Assembly (NCBI GenBank): GCA_010027605.1
Contig: RGUW01000008.1
Coordinates: forward strand, 1 to 32,609
Reading direction: 5' to 3'
Length of the DNA stretch: 32,609 nt
Source: Synechococcaceae bacterium WB9_2_112
Lineage (GTDB): Bacteria; Cyanobacteriota; Cyanobacteriia; PCC-6307; Cyanobiaceae
Part shown: one piece after another, positions 9,132-17,550 of the stretch
Layout: every line of letters starts with the position of its first letter
Numbering within the stretch: position 1 is the first letter of the stretch
Position numbers and translations under genes: made by a program
Notes under the pieces: model-generated
Database searches by the model: none
Told to the model about the DNA's origin: nothing
What the model saw: only the letters and a program-made list of their open reading frames with translations

Positions 9132-9548
9132 TCACCCCTTCACGCTCTCACCGCAGCGATCGAGCACGGCGTGGATCACGGCCGGGGCGATTCGAAAGTC
9201 GCTGGCGTGCAGCTGGGCAAAGACGGCCTTGGCTGACGGGATCAAACCTCGCTGACGGGCCATGCCGATCACGGCAGCGGTGCCGGCCAGGCGGATGCTG
9301 GCGGCCTCCCCTTCATCGAGATCGGGCAAAGCAGGGTCGGCCATGTCCACCTCCACAGTCTTGAGCCAGCCAGCGGCCAGGGCCGTCCCGATCGGGGCTT
9401 CACTCTCCGGAAACCGACCCGTCAGCACCGCACGCAGCACCACAGTCGTGACCACCACCTCAGCAAACAGGTCCTGAAGCCAGACGATCCCGTTGACGCG
9501 CGCCAGGGCGATCAGGGGGCTGGCGTCGGCGATAACGATTGCAACCAC
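9132..9548 (-). CDS. PIN-like (DUF3368) toxin homologue with internal deletion
   Basis: This 138-residue ORF begins with a GTG at 9548. IADASPLIALARVN is the first PIN-domain strand with its acidic Asp, and LDEGEAASIRLA contains the central acidic pair of DUF3368 proteins. The family then normally has a segment of about 25 residues with a buried strand ending in an Asp (LLIDD/E-type) before a Gly-Thr-like turn. Here the sequence jumps from SIRLA directly to GTAAVIGMARQRGLIPS, so that segment and its acidic residue appear to be missing in frame. The C-terminal helices (FRIAPAVIHAVLDRCGES) are intact. PIN toxins are metal-dependent RNases; without the missing acid this one is probably inactive. 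It overlaps the antitoxin-like gene 9512-9874 by 37 bases. Confidence 0.72.
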   Translation of the reverse strand: MVAIVIADASPLIALARVNGIVWLQDLFAEVVVTTVVLRAVLTGRFPESEAPIGTALAAGWLKTVEVDMADPALPDLDEGEAASIRLAGTAAVIGMARQRGLIPSAKAVFAQLHASDFRIAPAVIHAVLDRCGESVKG

Positions 9549-9874
9549 TGCTCCAGGGTGTCGAGATCGGCGCGGGTTTCGGCGGCCGTCAGCCGAATGG
9601 CCGGGATGCCGAGCCTGGACAGGTGGGCGATGAAACGCGCCACATCCATCTCGGCCACATGGGCGGCCCGCACCAACGACAGCTCACTGTCGCGGAACAG
9701 GGCCGTCGCCAGAGCGGCGCGCACACCCGGGGCCTGCAGCATGCCGCCCTGTTCCAGACCGATCAGCAGGGCATCGGGGTTGTCCCGGTTGAGCACCACC
9801 ACCGGTGCCGTCTTGGCCTGGCGGAGGGCATCCGCCGGGTTGTGCTTGAGCCCACTCACGCTGACCGCATGCAT
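9512..9874 (-). CDS. Putative antitoxin: Phd/YefM-like N-terminus fused to UPF0175-like domain
   Basis: The ORF track opens at 9925, but the ATG at 9874 is preceded by GGAGG at good spacing and starts the conserved part (MHAVSVSGLKHNPADALRQA), giving 120 residues. The first 40 or so residues resemble a Phd/YefM antitoxin N-terminus (SGLKHNP..ALRQAKTAPVVVLNRDNPDALLIG). The rest matches UPF0175: ALATALFRDSELSLVRAAHVAEMD and FIAHLSRLGIPAI, followed by a C-terminal acidic helix (RADLDTLEQWL). UPF0175 genes usually stand directly before DUF3368 PIN toxins, exactly as here. It is expected to neutralise the toxin and to repress the operon. Confidence 0.75.
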   Translation of the reverse strand: MHAVSVSGLKHNPADALRQAKTAPVVVLNRDNPDALLIGLEQGGMLQAPGVRAALATALFRDSELSLVRAAHVAEMDVARFIAHLSRLGIPAIRLTAAETRADLDTLEQWLQSLSPTPAP

Positions 9875-10025
9875 GGCCCATCCTCCAAGGGATGACTGAC
9901 CTGCACAAAGCTTCGGGATGATCAAACGGGATCAGCACCATCACGGCTCCGCCCCGTCCCTGGCGTCGCCGACACACCCACCCATCCGTCAGGCTGGGCG
10001 CTGCTGTGCCGCGCGAGCTCGACCC
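9875..10025. other. Divergent intergenic region between antitoxin and SOD genes
   Basis: This 151-base gap must hold the promoters of the antitoxin operon (minus) and the superoxide dismutase gene (plus). The GGAGG ribosome-binding site of the antitoxin is visible at its left edge. No clear -10/-35 pair or operator palindrome was identified. Confidence 0.4.
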
Positions 10026-11702
<1,677 letters not shown>

Positions 11703-11719
11703 GCCCCAGAGCCTGAGCC

Positions 11720-12259
11720 ATGGACATCGAAGCCAGCATGCGCAAGTCGCTGGATGCCACCCAGCGCACGTTCAACACCATCCGCACGGGCCGGGCCAAC
11801 CCCTCGTTGCTCGACAAGATTCAGGTCGAGTACTACGGCAGCGACACACCGCTCAAGTCGCTGGCCAACCTGTCGACCCCCGATTCGCAGACGATCCAGA
11901 TCCAGCCCTTCGACACCTCGGCCATGGCCGTGATCGAAAAGGCGATCTCAATGAGCGACCTGGGTCTCACCTGCAACAACGACGGCAAGGTGATCCGCAT
12001 CAACATCCCACCGCTCACCGAAGACCGCCGCAAGGAGCTCTGCAAGCTGGCGGCCAAGTACGCCGAGGAAGGCAAGGTGGCGCTGCGCAACATCCGCCGC
12101 GACGCCATCGACAAGGTCAAGAAACAGGAAAAGGACGGCGAACTCTCTGAAGATCAGAGCCGTGACGAGCAGGACAAAGTCCAGAAGCTGACCGACAAGT
12201 TCATCGCTGAACTTGAGAAACAGCTGGCCGAAAAGGAAGCCGACATCCTCAAGGTGTGA
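11720..12259 (+). CDS. frr: Ribosome recycling factor
   Basis: This 179-residue protein is about the family's usual length (near 180-185). Signatures are [65 protein letters not shown] and [28 protein letters not shown] works with EF-G to split the post-termination ribosome. The pyrH-frr order is the common bacterial arrangement, with 17 bases between them here. The ATG at 11720 begins [15 protein letters not shown]; the usual few extra N-terminal residues are absent, which is unlikely to matter. The flavoprotein gene downstream begins after a short repeated segment. Confidence 0.96.
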   Translation: MDIEASMRKSLDATQRTFNTIRTGRANPSLLDKIQVEYYGSDTPLKSLANLSTPDSQTIQIQPFDTSAMAVIEKAISMSDLGLTCNNDGKVIRINIPPLTEDRRKELCKLAAKYAEEGKVALRNIRRDAIDKVKKQEKDGELSEDQSRDEQDKVQKLTDKFIAELEKQLAEKEADILKV

Positions 12260-12264
12260 GACAG

Positions 12265-12306
12265 CCACCGTGAGCAGTCTCCAGTGAGCAGCCTCCCGTG
12301 AGCACC
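12265..12306 (+). repeat. Three 14-bp tandem repeats carrying GTGAGCA, at the flavoprotein gene start
   Basis: GTGAGCA occurs at 12270, 12284 and 12298, exactly 14 bases apart, each preceded by a CC-rich stretch. The third copy contains the GTG start of the next gene. Since 14 is not a multiple of 3, each copy lies in a different frame. The first two copies each open a five-codon ORF (MSSLQ, MSSLP) whose TGA overlaps the next GTG (GTGA). Confidence 0.8.
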
Positions 12307-13422
12307 CCCTTTGATGTGGCGGTGGGTGGGGGCGCCGCCGGCGCCGCTTGCGCCGCCCATCTGGCCCAAGGCGGCAAATCCGTGGTGGTCCTGGAGCAGG
12401 GCCCTTTCCCGCGCAGCAAGCCCTGTGGCGGCGGCATGGCGGCCTCGGTGCAACGCTGGTTCCCCTTTGACCTGAGTCCTGCGGTCGACCAGGTGATCCG
12501 CCGTGTGCGCTTCACCTGGAACCTGGAGGACCCGGTCACCGCCGAGCTGCCGGGGGAAGCACCCTTCTGGATTGTGGAGCGCTCCAGGCTCGACGCTTTT
12601 CTGATGCAGCAGGCGACGACCTCCGGGGCCGAGCTTCGCTGCGACTGGCCGGTGCACGGCATGGCGCGCCGGGGAGAACGCTGGCAGCTCCACGGACCAG
12701 CCGGTTCGGTCTGCAGCCGGGCTGTGGTGATCGCCGATGGCAGCAACTCGAGCCTGGGCAGACCCCTGGGCCTTGGTGCGGCGCGACCGCGCTACGCCAG
12801 CACCGTGGCGGTCGAGCTCAACGCCCCTGTCGACGATCCGCACACGGCCCGCTTTGACTTTGGCCTGGTGCATCACGGCTTCTGCTGGGCCTTCCCCCGC
12901 CAGGGCGGCTACAGCATCGGCGTGGGCACCTTCATTGGCCGCGAAGCCGGTGATGCTGAAGCGGTGTTGCAGCGCCTTCTGCCCGATCTGGGGCAGCCCG
13001 GCGACGCCGGTCGACGCCAGCACAGTGTGTTGCGCATCTGGGATGGCCACCACCGCCTGCATGGCGACGGCGTGGTGGTGGTGGGCGACGCGGCCTCACT
13101 CTGCGACCCCTTTCTGGCGGAGGGCATCCGACCGGCCCTGCTGAGCGGCAGCCTTGCCGCCCAGAGCCTGGGCGCTTGGCTGGGCGGCGACAGCCAGGCC
13201 CTGGCGACCTACAGCGCCCGAATGCGACGCGACTGGGGCGAATCGATGGCCTGGGGCAAGCGCATTGCCCAGGTCTTCTACCGGGTGCCAAGGATCGGCT
13301 ACCAGCTCGGCATCAAACGGCCGACGGCGCCGCAGCGCATCGCCCAGATCCTCTCTGGCGAAATGGGCTATGGCGACATCGCCCAACGGGTGATTCGCCG
13401 GCTGCTGTTGCAACAGGGATGA
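12298..13422 (+). CDS. FAD-dependent oxidoreductase, geranylgeranyl reductase family
   Basis: This 374-residue flavoprotein has an N-terminal FAD-binding motif (VAVGGGAAGAACAAHLAQGG...VVLEQ), the GG-reductase hallmark KPCGGGM near residue 40, a substrate-domain strand GYSIGVGTFIG, and the second FAD motif VVVVGDAASLCDPFLAEGIRPAL. It is shorter than ChlP, the phytol-forming geranylgeranyl reductase (about 400-450 residues), so it is probably a paralogue acting on another isoprenoid or lipid. The exact substrate is unknown. The start is the third GTG of a tandem repeat. It follows pyrH-frr on the same strand and may be cotranscribed. Confidence 0.85.
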   Translation: MSTPFDVAVGGGAAGAACAAHLAQGGKSVVVLEQGPFPRSKPCGGGMAASVQRWFPFDLSPAVDQVIRRVRFTWNLEDPVTAELPGEAPFWIVERSRLDAFLMQQATTSGAELRCDWPVHGMARRGERWQLHGPAGSVCSRAVVIADGSNSSLGRPLGLGAARPRYASTVAVELNAPVDDPHTARFDFGLVHHGFCWAFPRQGGYSIGVGTFIGREAGDAEAVLQRLLPDLGQPGDAGRRQHSVLRIWDGHHRLHGDGVVVVGDAASLCDPFLAEGIRPALLSGSLAAQSLGAWLGGDSQALATYSARMRRDWGESMAWGKRIAQVFYRVPRIGYQLGIKRPTAPQRIAQILSGEMGYGDIAQRVIRRLLLQQG

Positions 13423-13471
13423 GGCCCCTTGAGGGCCCTGTGGAGGCCGCGATCATGCCCCCGGTGGGCGG

Positions 13472-13861
13472 TCACTCAAAACGGGTGCTGTCCTTGAGCT
13501 GCCGAAGCCGCTGATCGATCGAACCGAGAAGCTCGATCGCAAACATCGGCGACTCCTGCACGGCAAAGAGGAACTTTTCACGGTTCATGACCAGCACACG
13601 GCACGGCGTGATCGCGGTGGCGTTGCCGTAGCGGCGGTGATCCGAGGTGACCAGGGCACCGGCGCCAAACACGTCGCCGGCCTTGATCTCTTCGTGACCG
13701 CTGTCGCCGTTCCAGCTCAGCTGAACCGTTCCCTCCAGCAGACCGAACATGCAGTCACCGGATTCCCCCGAGCGAAAGATCACCTCGCCGGCTTCAAGAC
13801 TGATCACCTCGCCATTGCTGGCCAGAGCGCGCATGGTCTCGAGAGCATTCAGCGTTGGCAT
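13472..13861 (-). CDS. Cyclic-nucleotide-binding-domain protein (no DNA-binding domain)
   Basis: This 129-residue protein is almost entirely one CNMP-binding (cupin-like) domain: VISLEAGEVIFRSGESGDCMFGLLEGTVQL, then AGDVFGAGALVTSDHRRYGNATAITPCRVLVMNREKF-type strands ending in helix FAIELLGSIDQRLRQL. The conserved phosphate-binding FGE..L..R..R segment appears as FGAGALVTSDHRR, so the Glu is not conserved and cAMP binding is uncertain. It lacks the helix-turn-helix of CRP/NtcA regulators, so it is not itself a transcription factor. It is downstream of talB on the same strand, separated by a 4x14-bp tandem repeat that sits in its leader. Confidence 0.85.
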   Translation of the reverse strand: MPTLNALETMRALASNGEVISLEAGEVIFRSGESGDCMFGLLEGTVQLSWNGDSGHEEIKAGDVFGAGALVTSDHRRYGNATAITPCRVLVMNREKFLFAVQESPMFAIELLGSIDQRLRQLKDSTRFE

Positions 13862-13870
13862 GGTTCGGGT

Positions 13871-13926
13871 CCTTGATCGGTCAGGGGTGATCGGTCAGTG
13901 GTGATCAGTCAGTGGTGATCAGTCAG
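13871..13926 (-). repeat. Four 14-bp tandem repeats upstream of the CNBD gene
   Basis: On the minus strand the units read CTGACTGATCACCA, CTGACTGATCACCA, CTGACCGATCACCC and CTGACCGATCAAGG. Each contains GATC, and two contain TGATCA. They fill the talB-CNBD gap, from just below the talB stop to 9 bases before the CNBD ATG. Confidence 0.9.
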
Positions 13927-13936
13927 CCTGGTGGGG

Positions 13937-15112
13937 TCAGCTTTTCATTGCCATCGCCAGAGGCGCACCCAGGCCACCGCGCACATCATCGGCGGCGACA
14001 CGACCATCGTTGTCGGTGTCGAGGGCGGCAAAGACGGCATCGCTGCCGAGCCATTCCTCGCGGGTGATGCAACCATCGCCATCGAGATCATTGAGCTGGA
14101 AGATCTCGTGGGCCGCATGGGTCAGAGCTGCGCCGCCCTCAAGAGCGGCGAGACGATGGGTGAGCTGTTCTTCCAGGGTCTCGATCGCCTTGCAGAAGCC
14201 GCGGATTCCCTCATCGAGCTTTTCGCTCGCCATCGGATCAGCCGCCAGCATCTGCCGGAATGACGCCTCATCGAGATGGAGCTGCTCCTGGGTGGGTGCC
14301 GGATCAAAGGCGTTGAGCCTGCGTTCGAGATCGCCGTCACTGGAGCGCAACTGATCGAGCAGGGCCGGGGAGATGGTCAGCAGATCGCAGCCCGCCAGCT
14401 CGATGATCTCGTCGATGTTGCGGAAGCTGGCACCCATGACTTCGGTCTTGTAGCCATAGGTCTTGAAGTAGTTGAAGATCTGGGTGACCGAGATCACTCC
14501 GGGATCTTCCGGACCCGGATAGTGATCGCGACCCGTGGATTTCTTGTACCAGTCGAGAATTCGCCCCACAAACGGGGAGATCAGGGTCACACCCGCTTCG
14601 GCACAGGCCACGGCCTGGGCGAAACCGAACAGCAGGGTCAGGTTGCAGTGAATGCCCTCCTTCTCAAGGAGCTCGGCGGCACGAATGCCCTCCCAGGTGG
14701 AGGCGATCTTGATGAGCACCCGATCGTTGCCGATACCGGCCTGGTTGTAGAGGCCGATCAGCTTGCGCGCTTTGGCAATCGTGGCTTCGGTGTCAAAGCT
14801 CAGGCGGGCATCGACCTCGGTCGACACCCGACCGGGCACGATCCTGAGGATCTCTTTGCCGAAGGTCACACAGATCTCATCGAGGGCCTCATGCACAACC
14901 GCATCGGCCGAGGCGTTGGCACCCATGACCTCGCGCGATTCGCGCAGTGAGCGATCAATCAGCTCCTGATAGGTGCCGATCTGGGCTGCCGCCAGAATCA
15001 GCGAGGGGTTGGTGGTGGCATCTCTGGGCGTGAACTGACGGATCGCGTCAATGTCGCCGGTGTCGGCGACGACCACCGTCATGGCGGCAAGTTGATCAAG
15101 CAGGTTGGCCAT
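13937..15112 (-). CDS. tal: Transaldolase with C-terminal EF-hand pair
   Basis: This 391-residue protein has a TalB-type transaldolase barrel (residues 1 to about 320): [14 protein letters not shown] is seen as [16 protein letters not shown], the Schiff-base Lys in [17 protein letters not shown], and [15 protein letters not shown]. The enzyme moves dihydroxyacetone between sugar phosphates in the pentose phosphate pathway. After the barrel the protein continues with two EF-hand loops, [13 protein letters not shown] and [13 protein letters not shown], both with acidic residues at the calcium-ligand positions. Such fusions are known from cyanobacterial transaldolases, and suggest calcium binding. 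It lies between ftsI upstream and the CNBD gene downstream on the minus strand. Confidence 0.95.
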   Translation of the reverse strand: MANLLDQLAAMTVVVADTGDIDAIRQFTPRDATTNPSLILAAAQIGTYQELIDRSLRESREVMGANASADAVVHEALDEICVTFGKEILRIVPGRVSTEVDARLSFDTEATIAKARKLIGLYNQAGIGNDRVLIKIASTWEGIRAAELLEKEGIHCNLTLLFGFAQAVACAEAGVTLISPFVGRILDWYKKSTGRDHYPGPEDPGVISVTQIFNYFKTYGYKTEVMGASFRNIDEIIELAGCDLLTISPALLDQLRSSDGDLERRLNAFDPAPTQEQLHLDEASFRQMLAADPMASEKLDEGIRGFCKAIETLEEQLTHRLAALEGGAALTHAAHEIFQLNDLDGDGCITREEWLGSDAVFAALDTDNDGRVAADDVRGGLGAPLAMAMKS

Positions 15113-15200
15113 GCAGAAGGGCTTGGGCAGCGCCGGATGGTCAAACGCTAGCCAGTTCTGAACAGCTGCCTACCGACGCAAGGCAAAGATCTGGTGAAGC

Positions 15201-15226
15201 GGACCGGTCACCGTTCAGACCGGTCC
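15201..15226 (-). terminator. Perfect 8-bp hairpin around the ftsI stop codon
   Basis: GGACCGGT and ACCGGTCC flank a 10-base loop, and the TGA of ftsI (15215-15217) lies in the loop. No T-tract follows on the minus strand, so it is either a weak or factor-dependent terminator, or an mRNA-end stabiliser between ftsI and talB. Confidence 0.5.
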
Positions 15227-16996
15227 AGAGCGGGTCCTGGGCCTGGAGGGAGGGATCGATTCCAGCACCAGGAGAGCATCAATGATCTCCTTGGCCACCG
15301 GTGCAGCCACCGTCGAACCGAAGACATTGCCACCCTTCGGTTCATCCACCACAACCAGCACCACATAGCGCGGGTCGTCCATCGGCAGATGGCCGACAAA
15401 ACTGGTGATCAAAGCGCCGGGAATGTAGACCCCGTTCTCGGCTTTCTGGGCGGTGCCGGTCTTGCCGCCGATGCGATAGCCAGGGGTCTTGACCGGCAGT
15501 TGACCGCGTTCGACAACGCTCTCCATCCAACCCATCACAGTCCGGGTGACAGCGGGATCGAGCAGCTGGATCCCGGTGGCACCGGGCGCAGATGCCAGGG
15601 CATCGCCCGAGCGCAGGCCACGGGTGATGTGGGGGCTCACCAGGCGACCGCCATTGGCGAGCATGGCGTGCAGCTGGATCAGCTTCAGTGGCGTCAGGGA
15701 GAAGCCCTGTCCAAAAGCCGCCACGGCCGGTTCGATCGGCTGGCCGATGAAGGCACCACGGTCCTTGAGCTGACCGGCCACGGCACCCGGCAGATCGGTG
15801 TCGGGCCGTGCATCGATGCCCAGGCTGCGCAACCAGTGCCAGAAGCGGTCGCGCTTCACATGGGACATGGCCCGCACCATGCCGACGTTGCTCGAGACCT
15901 GGAGCACGGTGGCGAAGTCGATCACGCCATTGGCCTTGCGGTCATGGTTGAAGATCGGCCATCCGCCGATGCTGAGGGAGCCGGTGTCGGTCACCTTGTC
16001 GCCGGGGCGGATGGCCTTCTCCTGAAGTGCGATCGCCAGGTTGATGGGTTTGAAGGTGGACCCTGGCTCGTAAAGATCCTGCACCGACCATTCGCGGAAC
16101 AGCCCCGGCTTGAACGCCCAGAAACGGTTGGGGTCATAGGTCGGTGCCGAGGCCAGGGCCAGCATTTCGCCGTTGCGCACGTCCATCACCAGGGCGGCAC
16201 CGCGCTTGGCGTTCCATTTCTTGATCTGGCGGGTCAGGGCCTGCTGGGCCACCTGCTGCAGGCGGGCATCGAGAGTCAGCTGCAGGCGCAGATCGTCGCC
16301 ATAGAGCGATCCGGCGGTCAGGCCCTCGGGCAGGGGGGTGCCATCGGCACCGCGACGCATCCGCAACGTGTCCTCATGGCGGCGCAGGTCCCGGTCGCGG
16401 CTCTGCTCCAGGCCGGCCTGGGGGACCCGTTCCAGGTTCAGAAAGCCGACGACATTGGCAAACAGCGAACCCTGGGGATAGATGCGATGGGGATAGGCCT
16501 CGAGATCGAGTCCGCTGATCCCCAGTTTCTTGACGCGGTGGGCCGTTTCGGGATCCAGATCGCTGGCCAGCTTGATGCCGCTGTGGCGCCGCAGCAGGTC
16601 CTGGCGGAGCTGGGCGACCGGCAGGGCCAGCACCGGAGACAGACGGACCGCCACCTCCTCGGGCTTGCGCACCTGGTTGGGCGGATCCCCTGGGAAGTTG
16701 AAGTAGCGCGGATGGGCCCAGAGGCGAAAACGCTGTTCATCGAGCGCCACCAGGCGACCGCTGCGATCGACGATGGTGCGGCGACGACCGATCGGTGCGA
16801 TCGACTGGGTCTGGATGGCGCGGGCCCGAGCCTGCAGGCTGTCTCCGGTGGCGATCTGCAACCAGGCCAGGCGAAGCGCCAGACCAGCCAGCCCGAGCAC
16901 CAACAGTGCATAGACGGCGAGCAGGCGCGAGACCGGCACTGGCTGCAGGTTGACGATGCGGCGAGGCCGCCGTTGCTGCACGGAACCGGTGGTCAT
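15215..16996 (-). CDS. ftsI: Peptidoglycan D,D-transpeptidase, class B PBP
   Basis: The ORF track opens at 17266, but the ATG at 16996 starts a normal class B PBP N-terminus (MTTGSVQQRRPRR, then membrane helix LLAVYALLVLGLAGLALRL), giving 593 residues. The dimerisation domain follows (RTIVDRSGRLVALDEQ), then the transpeptidase: active Ser in GSTFKPINLA, SSNVGM as the SxN motif, and GGKTGTAQK as KTG. FtsI (PBP3) cross-links septal peptidoglycan during division; elongation-type PBP2 (MrdA) is less likely given the short upstream TM protein and sequence style. It lies 7 bases below the small TM/coiled-coil gene, an FtsL-like neighbour. Its stop lies in a hairpin. Confidence 0.93.
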   Translation of the reverse strand: MTTGSVQQRRPRRIVNLQPVPVSRLLAVYALLVLGLAGLALRLAWLQIATGDSLQARARAIQTQSIAPIGRRRTIVDRSGRLVALDEQRFRLWAHPRYFNFPGDPPNQVRKPEEVAVRLSPVLALPVAQLRQDLLRRHSGIKLASDLDPETAHRVKKLGISGLDLEAYPHRIYPQGSLFANVVGFLNLERVPQAGLEQSRDRDLRRHEDTLRMRRGADGTPLPEGLTAGSLYGDDLRLQLTLDARLQQVAQQALTRQIKKWNAKRGAALVMDVRNGEMLALASAPTYDPNRFWAFKPGLFREWSVQDLYEPGSTFKPINLAIALQEKAIRPGDKVTDTGSLSIGGWPIFNHDRKANGVIDFATVLQVSSNVGMVRAMSHVKRDRFWHWLRSLGIDARPDTDLPGAVAGQLKDRGAFIGQPIEPAVAAFGQGFSLTPLKLIQLHAMLANGGRLVSPHITRGLRSGDALASAPGATGIQLLDPAVTRTVMGWMESVVERGQLPVKTPGYRIGGKTGTAQKAENGVYIPGALITSFVGHLPMDDPRYVVLVVVDEPKGGNVFGSTVAAPVAKEIIDALLVLESIPPSRPRTRSGPV

Positions 16997-17003
16997 CGCA
17001 CTC

Positions 17004-17504
17004 TCAATAACCCGGTGCGATCTGCGACCAGCGCAGGGAGTGGAATTCCGGCCGGTCAGCCCCTGATTGGAGGCCAGCGGGGGGGGGCAGATGCACCAGT
17101 TGGTCGCTGCTGGTGGGCACCAGCCAACCGGGTTGACGCACCGCACCCAGGTGATGCTGCTCAAGCACCGCAGCCGACTCCTGCAGGCGGTGCTCAAGGT
17201 TCTGGGTGTCCTCGAGGCCGCGGTAGTTGTTGCCCCACTGGTTCTGCCAGTGGAGCGTGAGTGCACTGAGCCCCAGCATCGACACCCCGAGACCGATCAG
17301 CGCACCATCGGCCACACGGTGCAGACCAGCGAGCCAGGGGGCCTGCCGCACCATCCGGCGGGCCGACAGAGAACCCTGGATCAGCTGGAGGGGTTGCCGC
17401 AGCTGACGATTGAAACCGCCGCCAGGGGTCGAGACCCGGGGCGCACGCCGGGCCGGCGCTGGGGTCGCAGGCTGCTTGAGCGGGGAGGCGACCACCAGGG
17501 ACAT
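17004..17504 (-). CDS. Bitopic membrane protein, FtsL-like by position and layout
   Basis: The ATG at 17504 (MSLVVASPLKQPATPAP) is chosen over the track start at 17624, which would overlap the CPBP gene; this gives 166 residues. The protein has a basic, Pro-rich cytoplasmic N-terminus of about 75 residues, one membrane helix (about 78-97, GALIGLGVSMLGLSALTLHW), then a segment with heptad-like leucines (GLEDTQNLEHRLQESAAVLEQHH) that could form a coiled coil. It lies 7 bases before ftsI on the same strand, the place of ftsL in many bacteria. Sequence similarity to known FtsL is not visible, as expected for this fast-evolving family. A run of nine C in the coding strand (17079-17087) lies in its 3' third. 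Confidence 0.7.
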   Translation of the reverse strand: MSLVVASPLKQPATPAPARRAPRVSTPGGGFNRQLRQPLQLIQGSLSARRMVRQAPWLAGLHRVADGALIGLGVSMLGLSALTLHWQNQWGNNYRGLEDTQNLEHRLQESAAVLEQHHLGAVRQPGWLVPTSSDQLVHLPPPAGLQSGADRPEFHSLRWSQIAPGY

Positions 17505-17550
17505 TGTGCGCTGCGCAAGTGAACCACCACCTGTGGTGCTCGGCAAGGGT

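Noticed and set aside
13424-13438. Hairpin GGCCC-CTTGA-GGGCC after the flavoprotein gene
   Set aside because: Only a 5-bp stem without a following T-tract; too weak to call a terminator.
13871-13926. Possible CRISPR array
   Set aside because: Units are 14 bp, directly adjacent with no spacers, and no cas genes are present.
15194-17260. 688-residue plus-strand ORF
   Set aside because: Antisense of ftsI, which has complete transpeptidase motifs; this frame has none.
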